Origin: Dallia pectoralis
Taxonomy: Eukaryota > Chordata > Actinopteri > Esociformes > Umbridae
Reading direction: 5' to 3'
Assembly (NCBI GenBank): GCA_029465975.1
Contig: CM055738.1
Coordinates: forward strand, 3,384,954 to 3,448,953
DNA: 64,000 nucleotides
In this document: positions 1 through 11,217 of the stretch, piece after piece
Numbering within the stretch: position 1 is the first letter of the stretch
Layout: each line of letters begins with the position of its first letter
Notes under the pieces: generated by a model
What the model saw: the letters and a program-made list of their open reading frames with translations, nothing else
Database searches by the model: none
What the model was told of the DNA's origin: nothing
Program-made: the position numbers and the translations under genes

Positions 1-167
1 CCTTTATAGTCTGAACTCACAGAAGGTCAACTGTGGCACAGAAAAATGCAATGACGCATATGAAAGGAATATGTTCCAACCCACAGTGCCAGGCAGGTTC
101 TCATCTCCCCTGGCATGTCCTCTCTCCAACTGCTATTCGGGGTGTAGAGTCATGGTCTTAAAACTGA
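1..167. other. Unassigned flank
   Basis: No coding signal or recognisable repeat seen before the Tc1 homology starts near 168. Confidence 0.4.
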
Positions 168-304
168 GAACTAATAAAAAACCCAAATTTAGCATCTCTG
201 AAAAATAGAATATTACTTAGGACCAAAAATTGAGTTTTAGAAATGTTGGCCAACTAAGAAGTATGAACATGTAAAGTATGAGCATGTACAGCACTCAATA
301 CTTA

Positions 305-1878
305 GTTGGGGCTCCTTTTGCCTGAATTACGGCAGCAATGCGGTGTGGCATGGAGTCGATCAGTCTGTGGCACTGCTCAGGTGTTATGAGAGCCCAGGTT
401 GCTCTGATAGTGGCCTTCAGCTCTTCTGCATTGTTGGGTCTGGCGTATCGCATCTCCCTCTTTACACTCCCGTCTCGACTACTGCAACTCCCTTCTGGCT
501 GGTCTCCCAGTGTGCGCCATCAAACCCCTGCAACTCATTCAAAATGCAGCAGCATCTACCAAAGTTCTCCCACGTCACTCAGCTGTTCCGCACACTACAC
601 TGGCTCCCGGTCCAAGCACGCATCCACTACAAAACCATGGTGCTAGCCTATGGGGCAGCAAGAGGAACCGCCCCCTCCTACATCCAGTCACTAATCAAGC
701 CGTACACACCCACGCGAGCACTTCGTTCTGCCACCTCAGGCCTCTTGGTAGTGCCATCCCTACGGGAGGGCAACTCTCGATCTGCTCAATCTAAATTGTT
801 CTCCGTGCTTGCCCCGCAATGGTGGAACGACTCCACTCTGGAGATCAGATCATCGGACTCTCTACCAATCTTCAAAAAACGTCTAAAAACATTCCTCTTC
901 AAACTGTACCTCCAGTAGCTCCATGAATGGAGCTCCACAACTCTCGACTGTTCGAAACTTCACTACCGAATCATTCTTCTACGATTATCACCCATTCCTC
1001 CTCTCCTAGCACCCCTTCTATCTCTAGCACTTCCCCCTGCACCCACCCAGGAAAAATAAACGTATTGCCTTTTTGATGTGTGTTTTAGCTATATGTGAAA
1101 TGCCTGCACTTATTGTAAGTCGCTCTGGATAAGAGCGTCTGCTAAATGCGCAAAATGTAAATGTAAATGTACACTACCCCATAGATTTTCTATAGGATTA
1201 AGGTCAGGCGAGTTTGCTGGCCAATTAAGAACAGGGATACCATGGTCCTTAAACCAGGTACTGGTAGCTTTGGCACTGTGTGCAGGTGCCGTGTCCTGTT
1301 GGAAAATGAAATCTGCATCTGCATAAAGTTGGTCAGCAGCAGGAAGCATCTACTACTTCCTGGTAGATGGCTGCGTTGACCTTGGACCTCAGAAAACACA
1401 GTGGACCAACACCAGCAGATGACATGGCACCCCAAACCATCACTGACTGTGGAAACTTTACACTGGACTTTAATCAACGTGGATTCTTTGCCTCTCATCT
1501 CTTCCTCCAGACTCTGGGACCTTGATTTCCAAAGGAAATGCAAGATTGACTTTCATCAGGGAGCATAACTTTGGACAACTCAGCAGCAGTCCAGTCCTTT
1601 TTGTCTTTAGCCCAGGCGAGATGTTTCTGATATGTCTTGTTCAAGAGTGGCTTGACACAAGGAATGCGACAGCTGAAACCCATCTCTTGGTTACGTCTGT
1701 GCGTGGTGGTTCTCAAAGCACTGACTCCAGCTCCCGTCCAGTCTTTGTGATTCTCCCCCACATTTTTGAATGGGTGTTGTTTCACAATCCTCTCCAGGGT
1801 GCGGTTATCCCTATTGCTTCTACACTTTTCTACCACATATTTTCCTTCCTTCGCCTCTCTATTAATGTGCTTGGACAC
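305..1878 (-). pseudogene. Tc1-like transposase pseudogene
   Basis: Read on the minus strand in pieces. About 1495-1878 holds the middle part, ending DESQSCISFGNQGPRVWRKR, where the D is the expected second-strand catalytic region of Tc1 transposases. Then 1175-1349 holds FQQDTAPAHSAKATS and NSPDLNPIENLWG (catalytic D and E of the DDE core). After a LINE interruption, 305-460 encodes the C-terminal end (MPHRIAAVIQAKGAPTKY then stop). Frame changes between pieces and the insertion make it non-functional. The family makes a cut-and-paste transposase that binds the terminal inverted repeats. Confidence 0.85.
468..1169 (+). mobile_element. L2-like LINE 3' fragment nested in the Tc1 relic
   Basis: Plus-strand reading from about 540 to 918 gives the C-terminal tail of a LINE reverse-transcriptase protein, with LHWLPVQARIHYK, APSYIQSLI and FKKRLKTFLFKLYL. 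It ends in the common fish LINE/SINE tail (about 1110-1150, hairpin with CGCTCTGGATAAGAGCG) and a short TGTAAA-type repeat. Flanking TACAC at 463-467 and 1170-1174 is a candidate target duplication, and removing the insert rejoins the Tc1 transposase. 5'-truncated, as usual for LINEs. Clade assignment (L2 versus relatives) is inferred from memory of the family. Confidence 0.75.
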
Positions 1879-2268
1879 AGAGCTCTGTGAACAGCCAGCC
1901 TCTTTAGCAATGACATTTTGTGTCTGTCAAGTCAGCAGTCTTCCCCATGATTATGTAGCCTACAGATCTAGACTGCGAGACCATTTAAAGGCCTTTGCAG
2001 GTGTTTTGAGGTATTTTGCTGATTAGAGTGTGGCACCAGGTGTCTTCAATATTGAACCTTTTCACAATATTCTAATTGTCTGAGATACTGATTTTGGGTT
2101 TTCATTAGTTGTCAAGTTATAATCATCAAAATGAAAAGGGATGAACACTTCACATATATCAGTCTGTGTGGAATGAATGTATACATTATACAAGTTTCAC
2201 TTTTTTAATGGAATTTTCTGAAATAAATCAACTTTTTGATTATATTGTAATTATATGACCAGTACATG

Positions 2269-2824
2269 TATTTTACTAGGGGAGAAGAAACTAGGGTGTC
2301 TTGTTCTGTTTTGACTAAGGATTACATATACTCATGGACCACACTATGGGACCTACCATGCCATAAGGACGCGTAGCTGACCCTTCCTAAGAAACTCTGG
2401 GTTGTGTTGCAGGCCAAGTAGCTGACGATAGCCGATGGATTCCACTCTGCCTAACCCTCACAGGCGGTGATGTCCCTATCCGACTGGTCGTGCATCAAGA
2501 CTCTCAACATCACTTTGCTGTCCTTCAAACAAGACCTCAAAACCCATCTGTGCAATCTTGCTTTCAGCAGCAAAACCTTCTTACCCAAGCCTTATTTTTC
2601 CCCCCACATAACCGCTCCTTTTGTATTGCTTTCGACCGGTTTCTCCTTCCTCTAGAGATCATTAAAACTACATGGGAGTCTGGAATCCACCATCCGACTG
2701 GAAGTGGGCGCTGGCGGCATAGAGAATGTAAACAAAGACAGGGTTGTGCATGGAGGTCTACGAGCTAGGCTAAAACGTAACCAAGCCTTTTCCTAGCTAA
2801 CGTTCACGCCTGTCTAATAAAATG
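2269..2824. other. Intergenic, possible LINE scrap
   Basis: No gene. A short plus-strand reading at 2467-2655 includes LLSFKQDLKTHLCNLAF, reminiscent of the very C-terminal end of LINE proteins, but it is too short to assign. Confidence 0.3.
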
Positions 2825-3290
2825 GATGAAATATGACTGAGGATTATCTCACAGAAACGGATTAAGGACTGCAACGTCATGATTTTTTACGGAAAGGTGG
2901 CTTAACAACAACTTACCGGATAATGCTAGCAGCCTTGAAAACCTCTGTGTCTTTCGCGCTGATCGTACGGAAACCGACTCCGGTAAGAACAGGGGTGATG
3001 GACTGTGTATCAATGTGAATGATGCGTGGTGTACCAACACTAATCTCATTGGAAGTCACTACTCTCCAAACTGGAATATCTAATGATTAGCTGCAGATCA
3101 TTTTACTTGCCTTCTCATCCATTGTTGTTGCCTCAACCTACATTCCATCCAGATGTTACGGCTAGGCTAGAGAAGAAAGAGCTTCAGGCTTCCATTAGCA
3201 TTAAACAGACAGCTCTTCCTGATGCTCTGGTAATTGTTGTAGCCTGAAAACAGTTTTTCCAAAACTCCAACAAAATGTCTCCTGGCCTAC
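2825..3290 (+). pseudogene. LINE endonuclease fragment
   Basis: Around 2880-3045 the plus strand reads FTETWLNNNLPDNASSLENL followed by FRADRTETDSGK and GLCINVNDAWCTN, typical of the apurinic-type endonuclease domain of fish non-LTR retrotransposons. Similarity continues with stops and frame changes to about 3290 (TALPDALVIVVA). The same LINE type is seen at 7440-9090 and 15050-16680. Only an internal piece remains here. Confidence 0.7.
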
Positions 3291-3563
3291 AAGAGGAGAT
3301 AATACATGTGTACAGACCATGTGTACTCTAATATTCCGGAGGCTTTCAAAGCCACCCCTCCCCCACGTGGACGCTAGATAGACTAGGAATATCCTTTCAT
3401 ACATTACATCATGTGTTTACAAATTCTTTGTTTGTTTTCCCCCTTGTTAGATGCACAGTAAGTACTGGTGGTGGTGGTGTGTCTGTGTATGTGCGTGTTG
3501 AGAGAGACAGAGAGCCTGAGTAAAGAAGTGGTTCCTCATTGGATAAAAGAGATGGCACATTTT

Positions 3564-3670
3564 ACATAAAAAGATAAGCAAAGTTCAGATTGCGTCAGAA
3601 GACTGGCCTGATAGGGTCACACACAGGACCAAGCAAGAGGAGGACATCAGCATTTTACTATTTATTACTA
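3564..3670 (+). promoter_or_regulatory. Conserved TAAR proximal promoter/5' UTR block, gene 1
   Basis: A-rich TATA-like box ACATAAAAAG at 3564-3573. Palindrome-like TGGCCTGATAGGGTCA at 3604-3619, the most diverged of the ten copies, ends 52 bp before the ATG at 3671. A TG-rich tract lies upstream at about 3468-3506. Function inferred from conservation only. Confidence 0.6.
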
Positions 3671-4624
3671 ATGGAGGAACATGAAGCTGCTCAAAACTGT
3701 TTTCAAGACCGAAATTCATCTTGTGGAAATTATTTAATGTCAACATCTATCTATATAACACTGTATATCTTCTTATCATTGATTTCAGCAGTTACTGTAT
3801 TTTTAAACCTACTGGTGATCATCTCCATCTCTCACTTCAAACAGCTCCAGACTCCAACCAACCTGCTCATCCTCTCTCTGGCTGTGTCAGATTTTCTGGT
3901 GGGACTCATTGTGATACCTGCAAATACTGTAGCAATATTAGAACCATGCTGGGTTCTTGGGAAATATTTTTGTGCGTTGCTAATGTTCACCTCTTTTATT
4001 TGTACTTCTTTGTCTGTCGGCAACTTGGTCTTAATATCTATTGATCGTTATGTTGCTGTGTGTGATCCATTAATGTATCACTTGAAAATAACCGTAACAA
4101 CAACTATAAGTTGTATAGCCATTACCTGGTGTTGTTCAGTCATTTATAATGCCGTTCTTATAAAAATCTCTGTAAACGTGCAGGTACCCAGTAGATGTTT
4201 CGAAGAATGCTATTTTGTTGAAGAATTTTTTTGGGTAAATATACTAGACCTTGTGATTTCAAATGTTTTCCCATGTTCTATTATTATACCACTTAACTTG
4301 AAAATATTAATGGTTGCCAGATCACAGGCTAGAAAAGTATTTTCTAAAGAGACTGCCACTGTGTCTGGTGTTAAAATTGTACAAGCAAGTAGGTCTGAGA
4401 GAAAAGCAACAAAAACACTAGGCATTATTGTTTTTAATTATATACTTTTTTGGAATCCATTTACTTCTATGTTCTGTTTGTTTTCAAATTATAAATTTGC
4501 ATCATTCATCAGCTTTCTTCCATTTGTCAATTCCTTTATTAATCCATTAATTTATGCTTTCTTTTATCCATGGTTCAAAGAGACAGTTAAATGTATGTTA
4601 AAACAAAAGCGAAGTAATAGTTAG
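3671..4624 (+). CDS. TAAR-like olfactory receptor, gene 1 (D3.32-lacking type)
   Basis: Predicted 317-residue, single-exon, seven-helix class A receptor; the family senses volatile amines in olfactory neurons through Golf/cAMP. Visible landmarks: N-glycosylation site N15 (NSS) between Cys10 and Cys18; TM2 D74 (2.50); C101 (3.25); S108 at 3.32, where classical amine receptors have Asp; DRY at 125-127; ECL2 C176 and C180; D193 (5.42) eight residues before P201 (5.50); FWNP at 260-263 instead of CWxP; the TAAR signature from N287 through F302 (NSFINPLIYAFFYPWF). The start at 3671 is chosen because MEEHE aligns with the paralogues. The frame stays open upstream to an ATG at 3590, which would put the conserved 5' block inside the protein. 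Closest to genes 2 and 3. Confidence 0.93.
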   Translation: MEEHEAAQNCFQDRNSSCGNYLMSTSIYITLYIFLSLISAVTVFLNLLVIISISHFKQLQTPTNLLILSLAVSDFLVGLIVIPANTVAILEPCWVLGKYFCALLMFTSFICTSLSVGNLVLISIDRYVAVCDPLMYHLKITVTTTISCIAITWCCSVIYNAVLIKISVNVQVPSRCFEECYFVEEFFWVNILDLVISNVFPCSIIIPLNLKILMVARSQARKVFSKETATVSGVKIVQASRSERKATKTLGIIVFNYILFWNPFTSMFCLFSNYKFASFISFLPFVNSFINPLIYAFFYPWFKETVKCMLKQKRSNS

Positions 4625-5103
4625 TTTACTCTCATGTTTTAATTACAGTAACAGAGTTTCATCATAAGTGTACTAATCTTTATTGTTCTTGGAACTATAT
4701 ATTAATGTACCACTACAATGCATTCATTCTAAATTGTCAAGTGAGTGTCTGCTAAGTGACTAAAATGAAAAAATTGAATACTCTGACATTACTTACAAAT
4801 GACCAAGTTACATGTGGTGTTTGATACAGAATAATTGTGTCTAGTGGCACAATCAGGACACTGCTGCTACGTTAACACAAACAGACTAAATCTATAATTG
4901 ATCTACAATTGAGTAGATTTTCCATAGAAATTGACACAACCCCCAGCTTTTCATCTCACAGGGCAAACTAGACAGTTTGCATCTACATCCTATGACTTTA
5001 TTTTTGTATACACATTTTAAAATTGAAAAAAACAACCAATAAAAAACAGCAAAAAAGTGAATCTGTGATATATTTAGGGATGGGATTGAGACCCGTTTCT
5101 GTT
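4625..5103. other. 3' flank of the TAAR unit, shared with genes 2 and 3
   Basis: No gene. Contains blocks nearly identical to the regions after genes 2 (13190-13640) and 3 (18195-18670), for instance around 4930-4975 and 5075-5100. These mark a segmental duplication unit of at least 1.5 kb that includes the receptor. Confidence 0.7.
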
Positions 5104-5350
5104 CAGAATCAGAAAAGTGTTTATTCGCCATGAATGTGTGAACAGACAAGGAATTTACTTTGGCAGGAAGGTGCTTACATACAACATAAGAATAGAACTA
5201 TATAAATTATCCTATGGGGGTGAGGGGTATTGGGATAGTAATATACAAAATACTATACAGAATACAGATAAGTATTGTAGTGCAATAGTGCAAATATTGT
5301 AAATATTGTGGTGCAAAAACAGGCAATGTGCAAATGGAATGGGTAAGAGT
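5104..5350 (-). mobile_element. LINE 3' end (minus strand)
   Basis: Starts with the CAGAATCAGAAAAGTGTTTA type terminus and matches the 3' UTR seen again at 32760-32990. Only the untranslated 3' end is present; it abuts the minisatellite on its 5' side. Confidence 0.7.
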
Positions 5351-5393
5351 TTTTCTATTATGCCTAATAGAATAGGTGTTAGTGAGGCCAGAA

Positions 5394-6811
5394 GGGGCTG
5401 TACTCTGGTCTGTGTGGGTCCTAACACCCCAGTATAGTGATGGGGACACACAGAAGGGGCTGCACTCTGGTCTGTGTGGGTCCTAACGCCCCAGTATAGT
5501 GATGGGGACACACAGAAGGGGCTGTACTCTGGTCTGTGTGGAAGCTAATGCCCCAGTATAGTGACGGGGACATACAGAAGGGGCTGTACTCTGGTCTGTG
5601 TGGGTCCTAACACCCCAGTATAGTGATGGGGACACACAGAAGGGGCTGTACTCTGGTCTGTGTGGGTCCTAACGTCCCAATATAGTGACAGGGACACACA
5701 GTAGGGGCTGCACTCTGGTCTGTGTGCGTCCTAACGTTCCAGTATAGTGATGGGGACACACAGAAGGGGCTGCACTCTGGTCTGTGTGGAAGCTAATGCC
5801 CCAGTATAGTGATGGGGACACACAGAAGGGGCTGCACTCTGGTCTGTGTGGGTCCTAACGTCCCAATATAGTGACAGGGACACACAGTAGGGGCTGCACT
5901 CTGGTCTGTGTGCGTCCTAATGTTCCAGTATAGTGATGGGGACACACAGAAGGGGCTGCACTCTGGTCTGTGTGGAAGCTAATGCCCCAGTATAGTGATG
6001 GGGACACACAGAAGGGGCTGTACTCTGGTCTGTGTGGAAGCTAATGCCCCAGTATAGTGACGGGGACATACAGAAGGGGCTGTACTCTGGTCTGTGTGGG
6101 TCCTAACGCCCCAGTATAGTGACGGGGACATACAGAAGGGGCTGTACTCTGGTCTGTGTGGTCCTAACGCCCCAGTATAGTGACGGGGACATACAGAAGG
6201 GGCTGCATTCTGGTCTGTGTGGTTCCTAACGCACCAGTATAGTGACGGGGACAGACAGAAGGGGCTGCATTCTGGTCTGTGTGAGTCCTAACGCCCCAGT
6301 ATAGTGATGGGGACACACAGAAGGGGCTCTACTCTGGTCTGTGTGAGTCCTAACGCTCCAGTATAGTGACAGGGACACACAGAAGGGGCTGTACTCTGGT
6401 CTGTGTGGGTCCTAACGCCCCAGTATAGTGACGGGGACAGACAGAAGGGGCTGCATTCTGGTCTGTGTGGTTCCTAACGCCCCAGTATAGTGATGGGGAC
6501 ACACAGAAGGGGCTGCACTCTGGTCTGTGTGGGTCCTAACGCTTCAGTATAGTGATGGGGACACACAGAAGGGGCTGCACTCTGGTCTGTGTGAGTCCTA
6601 ACGCTCCAGTATAGTGACGGGGACACACAGTAGGGGCTGCATTCTGGTCTGTGTGGGTCCTAACGCTTCAGTATAGTGATGGGGACACACAGAAGGGGCT
6701 GCACTCTGGTCTGTGTGGGTCCTAACGCTTCAGTATAGTGATGGGGACACACAGAAGGGGCTGCACTCTGGTCTGTGTGAGTCCTAACGCTCCAGTATAG
6801 TGACGGGGACA
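5394..6811. repeat. 62-bp minisatellite, about 23 copies
   Basis: Head-to-tail array; successive GGGGCTG starts at 5394, 5456 and 5518 show a 62-bp period. Each unit reads roughly GGGGCTGYACTCTGGTCTGT, then a variable GTCCTAACGCCC or GAAGCTAATGCCC segment, then CAGTATAGTGAYGGGGACA. Variants are shuffled rather than random, and a block of three units (about 186 bp, from about 5642) is repeated almost exactly from about 5828. No coding role; the minus-strand open frames through it are repeat artefacts. Confidence 0.95.
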
Positions 6812-6932
6812 CTATACTGTCAAAAGCACTGTAATTCGGATGAGACGTTAAACCGATGTCTTGACTCTCTGTGGTCATTAAAAACCCCTGGCCAAATTTG
6901 CCCCTCTGTCCATGAAGGCCACCTCATCATCC

Positions 6933-6992
<60 letters not shown>

Positions 6993-7190
6993 TAATTGGC
7001 TTCATCACCGTCTCCTCTTCACCAGTAAAATGGTGTGTGGTGCGCGTTCTAGAGCAATATGGCTGCCATCGCGTCATCCTGGTGGATGCTGCACATTGGT
7101 GGTGGTTGAGGAGATTCCTCCTTCCATGTAAAGCGCTTTGAGTACCCAGAAAAGCGCTATATAAATGTAATGAATTATTATTATTTTTCA
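6812..7190 (+). mobile_element. SINE-like dispersed repeat with internal AT microsatellite
   Basis: Begins with a segment typical of a widespread fish repeat (AGACGTTAAACCGA at about 6842) and ends with AAAGCGCTTTGAGTAC, AAAAGCGCTATATAAATG and an ATT-rich tail at about 7130-7185. The middle has been replaced by an (AT)n run at 6935-6991. A related tail occurs at 15390-15435. Exact SINE family not assigned. Confidence 0.6.
6935..6991. repeat. (AT)n microsatellite
   Basis: Uninterrupted AT dinucleotide run of about 57 bp inside the SINE-like repeat. Confidence 0.97.
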
Positions 7191-7194
7191 TATA

Positions 7195-9090
7195 TCTCTA
7201 AGATTGCGCCGCAAATGGCAGCCAAGGTCGGTCAGTGCTTCGTTTTTGAGGGGTAATTCTGTGTCCTGCAAAGTCTTTAACAAGGCAAGTACATTTAAGC
7301 ATTAGGGAAACAACTCCTGCGGATTTACTCCCAACTTTTCTGCTCCCAGCGGCAGAATTAGTGGGCATTCTAGTGAAAGTCGGGCTCGGCTTTGCTGAAA
7401 CAGTGAATAGGTGGAGGACCAGTGTGAAGCAAGCGGGAGCTCCTGTTCGACTACACAGTCGCGGGACCTTTCTTTCTCTCCAATGTACGTTCACTGTGCA
7501 ATAAAATAGACAAACTTCAGCTGCTGCTAAGAGACTTTCTAACTGCTTCGGTACATTGTTTCAGTGAGTCATGGCTGTGTGATCTAATTCTGGGCTACAA
7601 TTGGCTATAGGTATTTGTTTTTCACTAATAGCAGCGTGTGTGTAGATGTCACAGTGACTCTGCAGCATTGTTTTCTGAACCTGTAATCATTTTTATAAAC
7701 TGCAAACCTTTTTACCAACATTGCGAGTTCGCATCGTTCATTTTGGTCGGTGTTTACAGAGCGCCAGGTGTCCAAGTTAAAGAAGCCGAGCGCTTGCTAG
7801 CCGACCAGATACTGAACGTGGAAAGAGCCAACCCGGAATCCTTAGTTATCGTACTCTGTGACTTTAACAAAGGTTATCTCAGTCACAAACTCCCGAGATA
7901 CAGACAAATGCCCCACCAGAGAAGGGAATACCCTGGATCACTGCTACACTATGGTTAGTAATGCGCTGTCATCCAGAAGTCTCAGCCTATCACACTCCAT
8001 CCTAAGCCAACGCACTAAAACTCTGCAAACCTGCGGTGAGGACATCAAAACATTGGATGAGTGAGGCCGTAGAGGACCTACAGGCATGCCTGGACACAAT
8101 ATGGACTGGGACATGTTCAGGACTGCTACAAACAGCCTGGACGAGCACTCAAAATAACCACAGAACCTCTACTGGACCCCCTGCAGTTTGCCTACAGAGC
8201 CAACTGGTCTGTGGACAACGCAGTAAACATGGCCCTCCACTTCACCCTCCAGCACCTGGACTCCCTTGCAACATATGCAAGGATCCTGTTTGTGGACTTC
8301 ACCTCTGCCCTCAACACCATCATCCCTGTACCGGACTCCACCAGCAGGCGGATCTCAGTCTTCCTGTCTGACAGGAAGCAGTGCGTTTAGCTGGGGACAC
8401 AAGTCTCACTTTCCCGGGCCATTAGCAACGGGTCCCCCCAGGGCTGCGTTCTTTCCCCTCTGCTCTTCTCCCTGTACACCAACAGCTGCACCTCCAGTCA
8501 TCCGTCAGTCAAGCTCCTGAAGTTTGAGGACAAAACCACTCTCATTGGGCTCATCTCCGGTGGGTATGAGTCTGACTACATGCTGGAAGCTGACAAACTG
8601 GTGACCTGGTGTAGCCAGAACAACTCGGAGCTCAATGTTCTAAAGACAGTGGAGATGATTGTGGACTTCAGGAGGAATTCAGCCCAACTCTCGCCCATCA
8701 CCCTGTGTGGCTCCCCTGTCAACACTGTCGAGTCCTTCCACTTTCTTGGCACTATCATCTCTCAGGACCTCAAGTGGGATTTGAACATCTGCTCTATGAC
8801 CAGGAAAGCACAACAGAGGATGTACTTCCTTCGGCGGCTGAGGAAATTTAACCTGCCTAAGACTATGATGGTTCACTTCTACTCAGCCATCATTGAGTCC
8901 ATCCTCACCTCATCCATCACCATCTGGTACTCTGCTGCTATTGCAGCGTGCGCTTGGCTGAAAAGGTGATTGGCTGCAGCCTAGCCTCGAGGACCTGTAT
9001 CCTCTGGCGATATTGCAGACTAACAAATTCCACCCCCTGCGGCATAAGGCTTCGCTCCATCCTGACCAAAACATCACGCCACTCGCCATA
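7195..9090 (+). pseudogene. Decayed non-LTR retrotransposon (endonuclease plus reverse transcriptase)
   Basis: Endonuclease remnants: SNVRSLCNKIDKLQLLLRDF at about 7475-7535, then ESLVIVLCDFNKGY near 7840. Reverse-transcriptase remnants: LQFAYRANWSVDNAV near 8185, ILFVDFTSALNTIIP near 8285, NGSPQGCVLSPLLFSLYTN near 8428. The polymerase YADD-type motif is altered (FEDKT at about 8525). The longest open stretch, 8580-8969, is the thumb/C-terminal part (MIVDFRRN, GTIISQDLKWDLN, KAQQRMYFLRRLRKF). Large deletions and frame breaks remove any activity. The same family gives the fragments at 5104, 32755 and 33176. Confidence 0.8.
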
Positions 9091-10415
9091 AGAACATGTG
9101 TTACATTATCCTTAATGAATTGAACATTTCCACAAAATTCTGAATGTTTTATTTTAAATGCCCTTTACTAAATATTCAGGTTCTTGTAAAGTTCAATGCC
9201 TACTTAGTTGTTTGAACAAACACTGCATTTGCTACATTTATTCTAAACGCGTATAGACTGGCAAAATCCAAAGTGGTCCATTTATTCAAAGCACCTTATC
9301 CATAGCACCCAGGCGCTGCAGTGTTAGCCCTTCCGGGTCAAACACCTGACAAACACTGCATTTGCTATTTATACATATTACAAACATAGTGAACAAAAAG
9401 AATAACATATATAGGAACCTGAATACAAACAGCATTTGGGTCTTACAGTTCTATTCGAGGGCAATATCCATTTAGATTGGGGTGGGTCATTTAAGACGGA
9501 AATTGAGGTCAGGGGCCCTGTCAAGAAGTGGTTAAAGAAGGCCCACCAATCTACTAACTGCCATCAGGCAAGCATTACAGATCTCTACTCACCAGCAGGC
9601 TCAGGACTAGTTTCTTCCCTACTGCTATTAACCTTTTTACACGTATGTTCCAAATACACCTTCCAGGCCCCTAAGCGTGAGTTATTTTGCGTGTGATTGC
9701 TGAATTCCATAATGTGACTATGACGCAACAAGAGAATCCTGCTGCTGCATTAGCTGCAGTTTACCAGAGCTACGCTGCTTGCTATTTATTTTTTATTTTG
9801 ACCAAATAACAAATGACTACCAAGAATAACGTATGTAAAGCAGTATTAAAAGACGACCTGAATAATATCTGGAGACTTGTAGGGGTTTACGTCTTAGCAT
9901 CTACTTTAGCTAGACACTTCTCTATTTTTATCCTGGCCAATAGAAAACAACTAATTTTATTTAGCAGTCTATTTTAATTTTAGCTAAATATGACCGTTTG
10001 TGTTGCTACGTCAGTAATCATTCACCTTGCGATTTAAATAATTTGCTACCGCTAAATTTGACCGTTTGTGTTGGTACGTCAGTAATCATTCACCTTCCGA
10101 TTTAAATAATTTGCTACCGCTGTAATTGTTTTAAAATGTACATTCGACAGTGAGGTAATAAATTATAAACACTGTTTGAGCTAATGGCAGTTAATTCAGT
10201 ATGGTCTGGCCAGTCATTGCTGTGTCACTTTTTCTAGAACGTTCTAACGAAATGTTCCAAACACCTGGGTGTGATTGTACGCATCTGGGACCACTCAAGT
10301 CAGAACACACCGGTTTGTTCATATGCGCAAAAGGGTTAACATACTAAAGTTGAATCTAATCTACTCTAATCTCTTTTGAAAAAAATTCGGAGAAAAACAA
10401 ACGTGCAGCTTTCAG
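9091..10415. other. Repeat-poor spacer with LINE scraps
   Basis: No gene. 9545-9640 matches the LINE segment at 16175-16265 (C-terminal coding end, CCATCAGGCAAGCATTACAG). 9992-10127 is a two-copy tandem repeat. 10340-10415 matches the LINE tail and TAAR-unit sequence at 16655-16725, with repeated TCTAATCTACTCTAATCTC. The rest shows nothing recognisable. Confidence 0.5.
9992..10127. repeat. Two-copy 68-bp tandem duplication
   Basis: GACCGTTTGTGTTG starts at 9992 and again at 10060, followed by near-identical sequence with only a few substitutions. Confidence 0.9.
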
Positions 10416-10866
10416 TCATCGCTAGGGTTGCCAACTTTGTCACTATGAAATTAGGGACAAAAGGTGGGATGGTTTTGTGCGAAATTAGCCTACAGTAGTT
10501 GTTGAAATTAGCTAGCAACATGTTTACGATGGAATAAAACGCATATGACGTGTTTTGATATTTCAAAATGAACACCTACCAGTTATCCTGTACACATCCG
10601 GTTATTCACATTGGATACTGTGTAATCTAAACACAAGTAGAGATGGAAAGCTACATGTTTCCTTGTAGCTAAATGTCTAAACTGTTGTTTGTGTTGCTTC
10701 CGTTAAACATTTTGGAATTAATTCTAGCCTACAAAAATGTTTATACCCTAGTCCTAGTACTTTCGTCCTGTGACATATTCATTTTATTATCTGGTCTACA
10801 TTAGGTGCACTAGAGGCTGCACTTCAAAAGATCGAAGAGCTGGAGCAACGGATCAATACATTAACG

Positions 10867-11217
10867 TTGATTCAAACTCACTTCAGCAGATTTTGTGTGT
10901 CTGATGAGGACTTTAAATATTACACCAAATTTCCCTCAGAAAAAATGTTTTTGCTTTTTTGGAACTCTATTGAACCCTCTGCTTCAACGCTCCAGTACTG
11001 GACAAAAGCACAAAGAACAAGGATGGAATGTATGGAGCAGCCAACTACCGCAAGCCCAAGTCGAAAACTAGCACTAATTGACGAGTTATTTTTATATTTT
11101 CTGCGCACTGCAGTTGGATTAATGGAGAAAATACTAGCTGACATGTTTGGTATAAGTATTTCTACTACTACCCGGAGAGCCGCGTATACTCATGAGTATT
11201 TTAAAGTATGTCAGTGA
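10867..11217 (+). pseudogene. ISL2EU/IS4EU-type transposase N-terminal fragment
   Basis: A 116-codon frame containing FWNSIEPSASTLQYW and a helix-turn-helix-like stretch, LIDELFLYFLRTAVGLMEKI then LADMFGISISTTTR, which in this transposase family precedes the DDE nuclease domain. No DDE domain follows; the frame ends at the element's internal junction near 11217. It is therefore a truncated product without catalytic residues. Confidence 0.6.

Larger units (their letters stand above)
168..2268 (-). mobile_element. Tc1/mariner-like DNA transposon relic, interrupted by a LINE
   Basis: Two outer arms match as inverted repeats: the block around 168-215 is an imperfect reverse complement of the block around 2055-2110. 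The right end runs out to the Tc1-type terminus near 2250-2268. The left arm is truncated at about 168, so the outermost left inverted repeat is missing. Between the arms lies a minus-strand transposase pseudogene. A separate LINE piece (468-1169) sits inside it. The same Tc1 family recurs at 54843-55403, where part of the 5' region deleted here is retained. Confidence 0.85.

Noticed and set aside
3590..3670. Longer N-termini for TAARs 1, 2 and 4 from upstream in-frame ATGs
   Set aside because: They would translate the conserved TATA/palindrome block, are not shared by the other genes, and destroy the conserved short N-terminus.
3721..4044. Second frame of about 107 codons inside every TAAR (here and at 12286, 17291, 26251, 30338, 36978, 53527, 57404)
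   Set aside because: A shadow of the conserved receptor codons in the +1 frame; it recurs because the genes are paralogues.
5394..6811. CRISPR-like regular array
   Set aside because: The whole 62-bp unit repeats with point variants; there are no unique spacers, and this is a vertebrate genome.
6820..7191. Frames with Ile-Tyr repeats, and Cys-Val or His-Thr repeats at 16951-17301 and 29965-30273
   Set aside because: Translations of AT and TG microsatellites.
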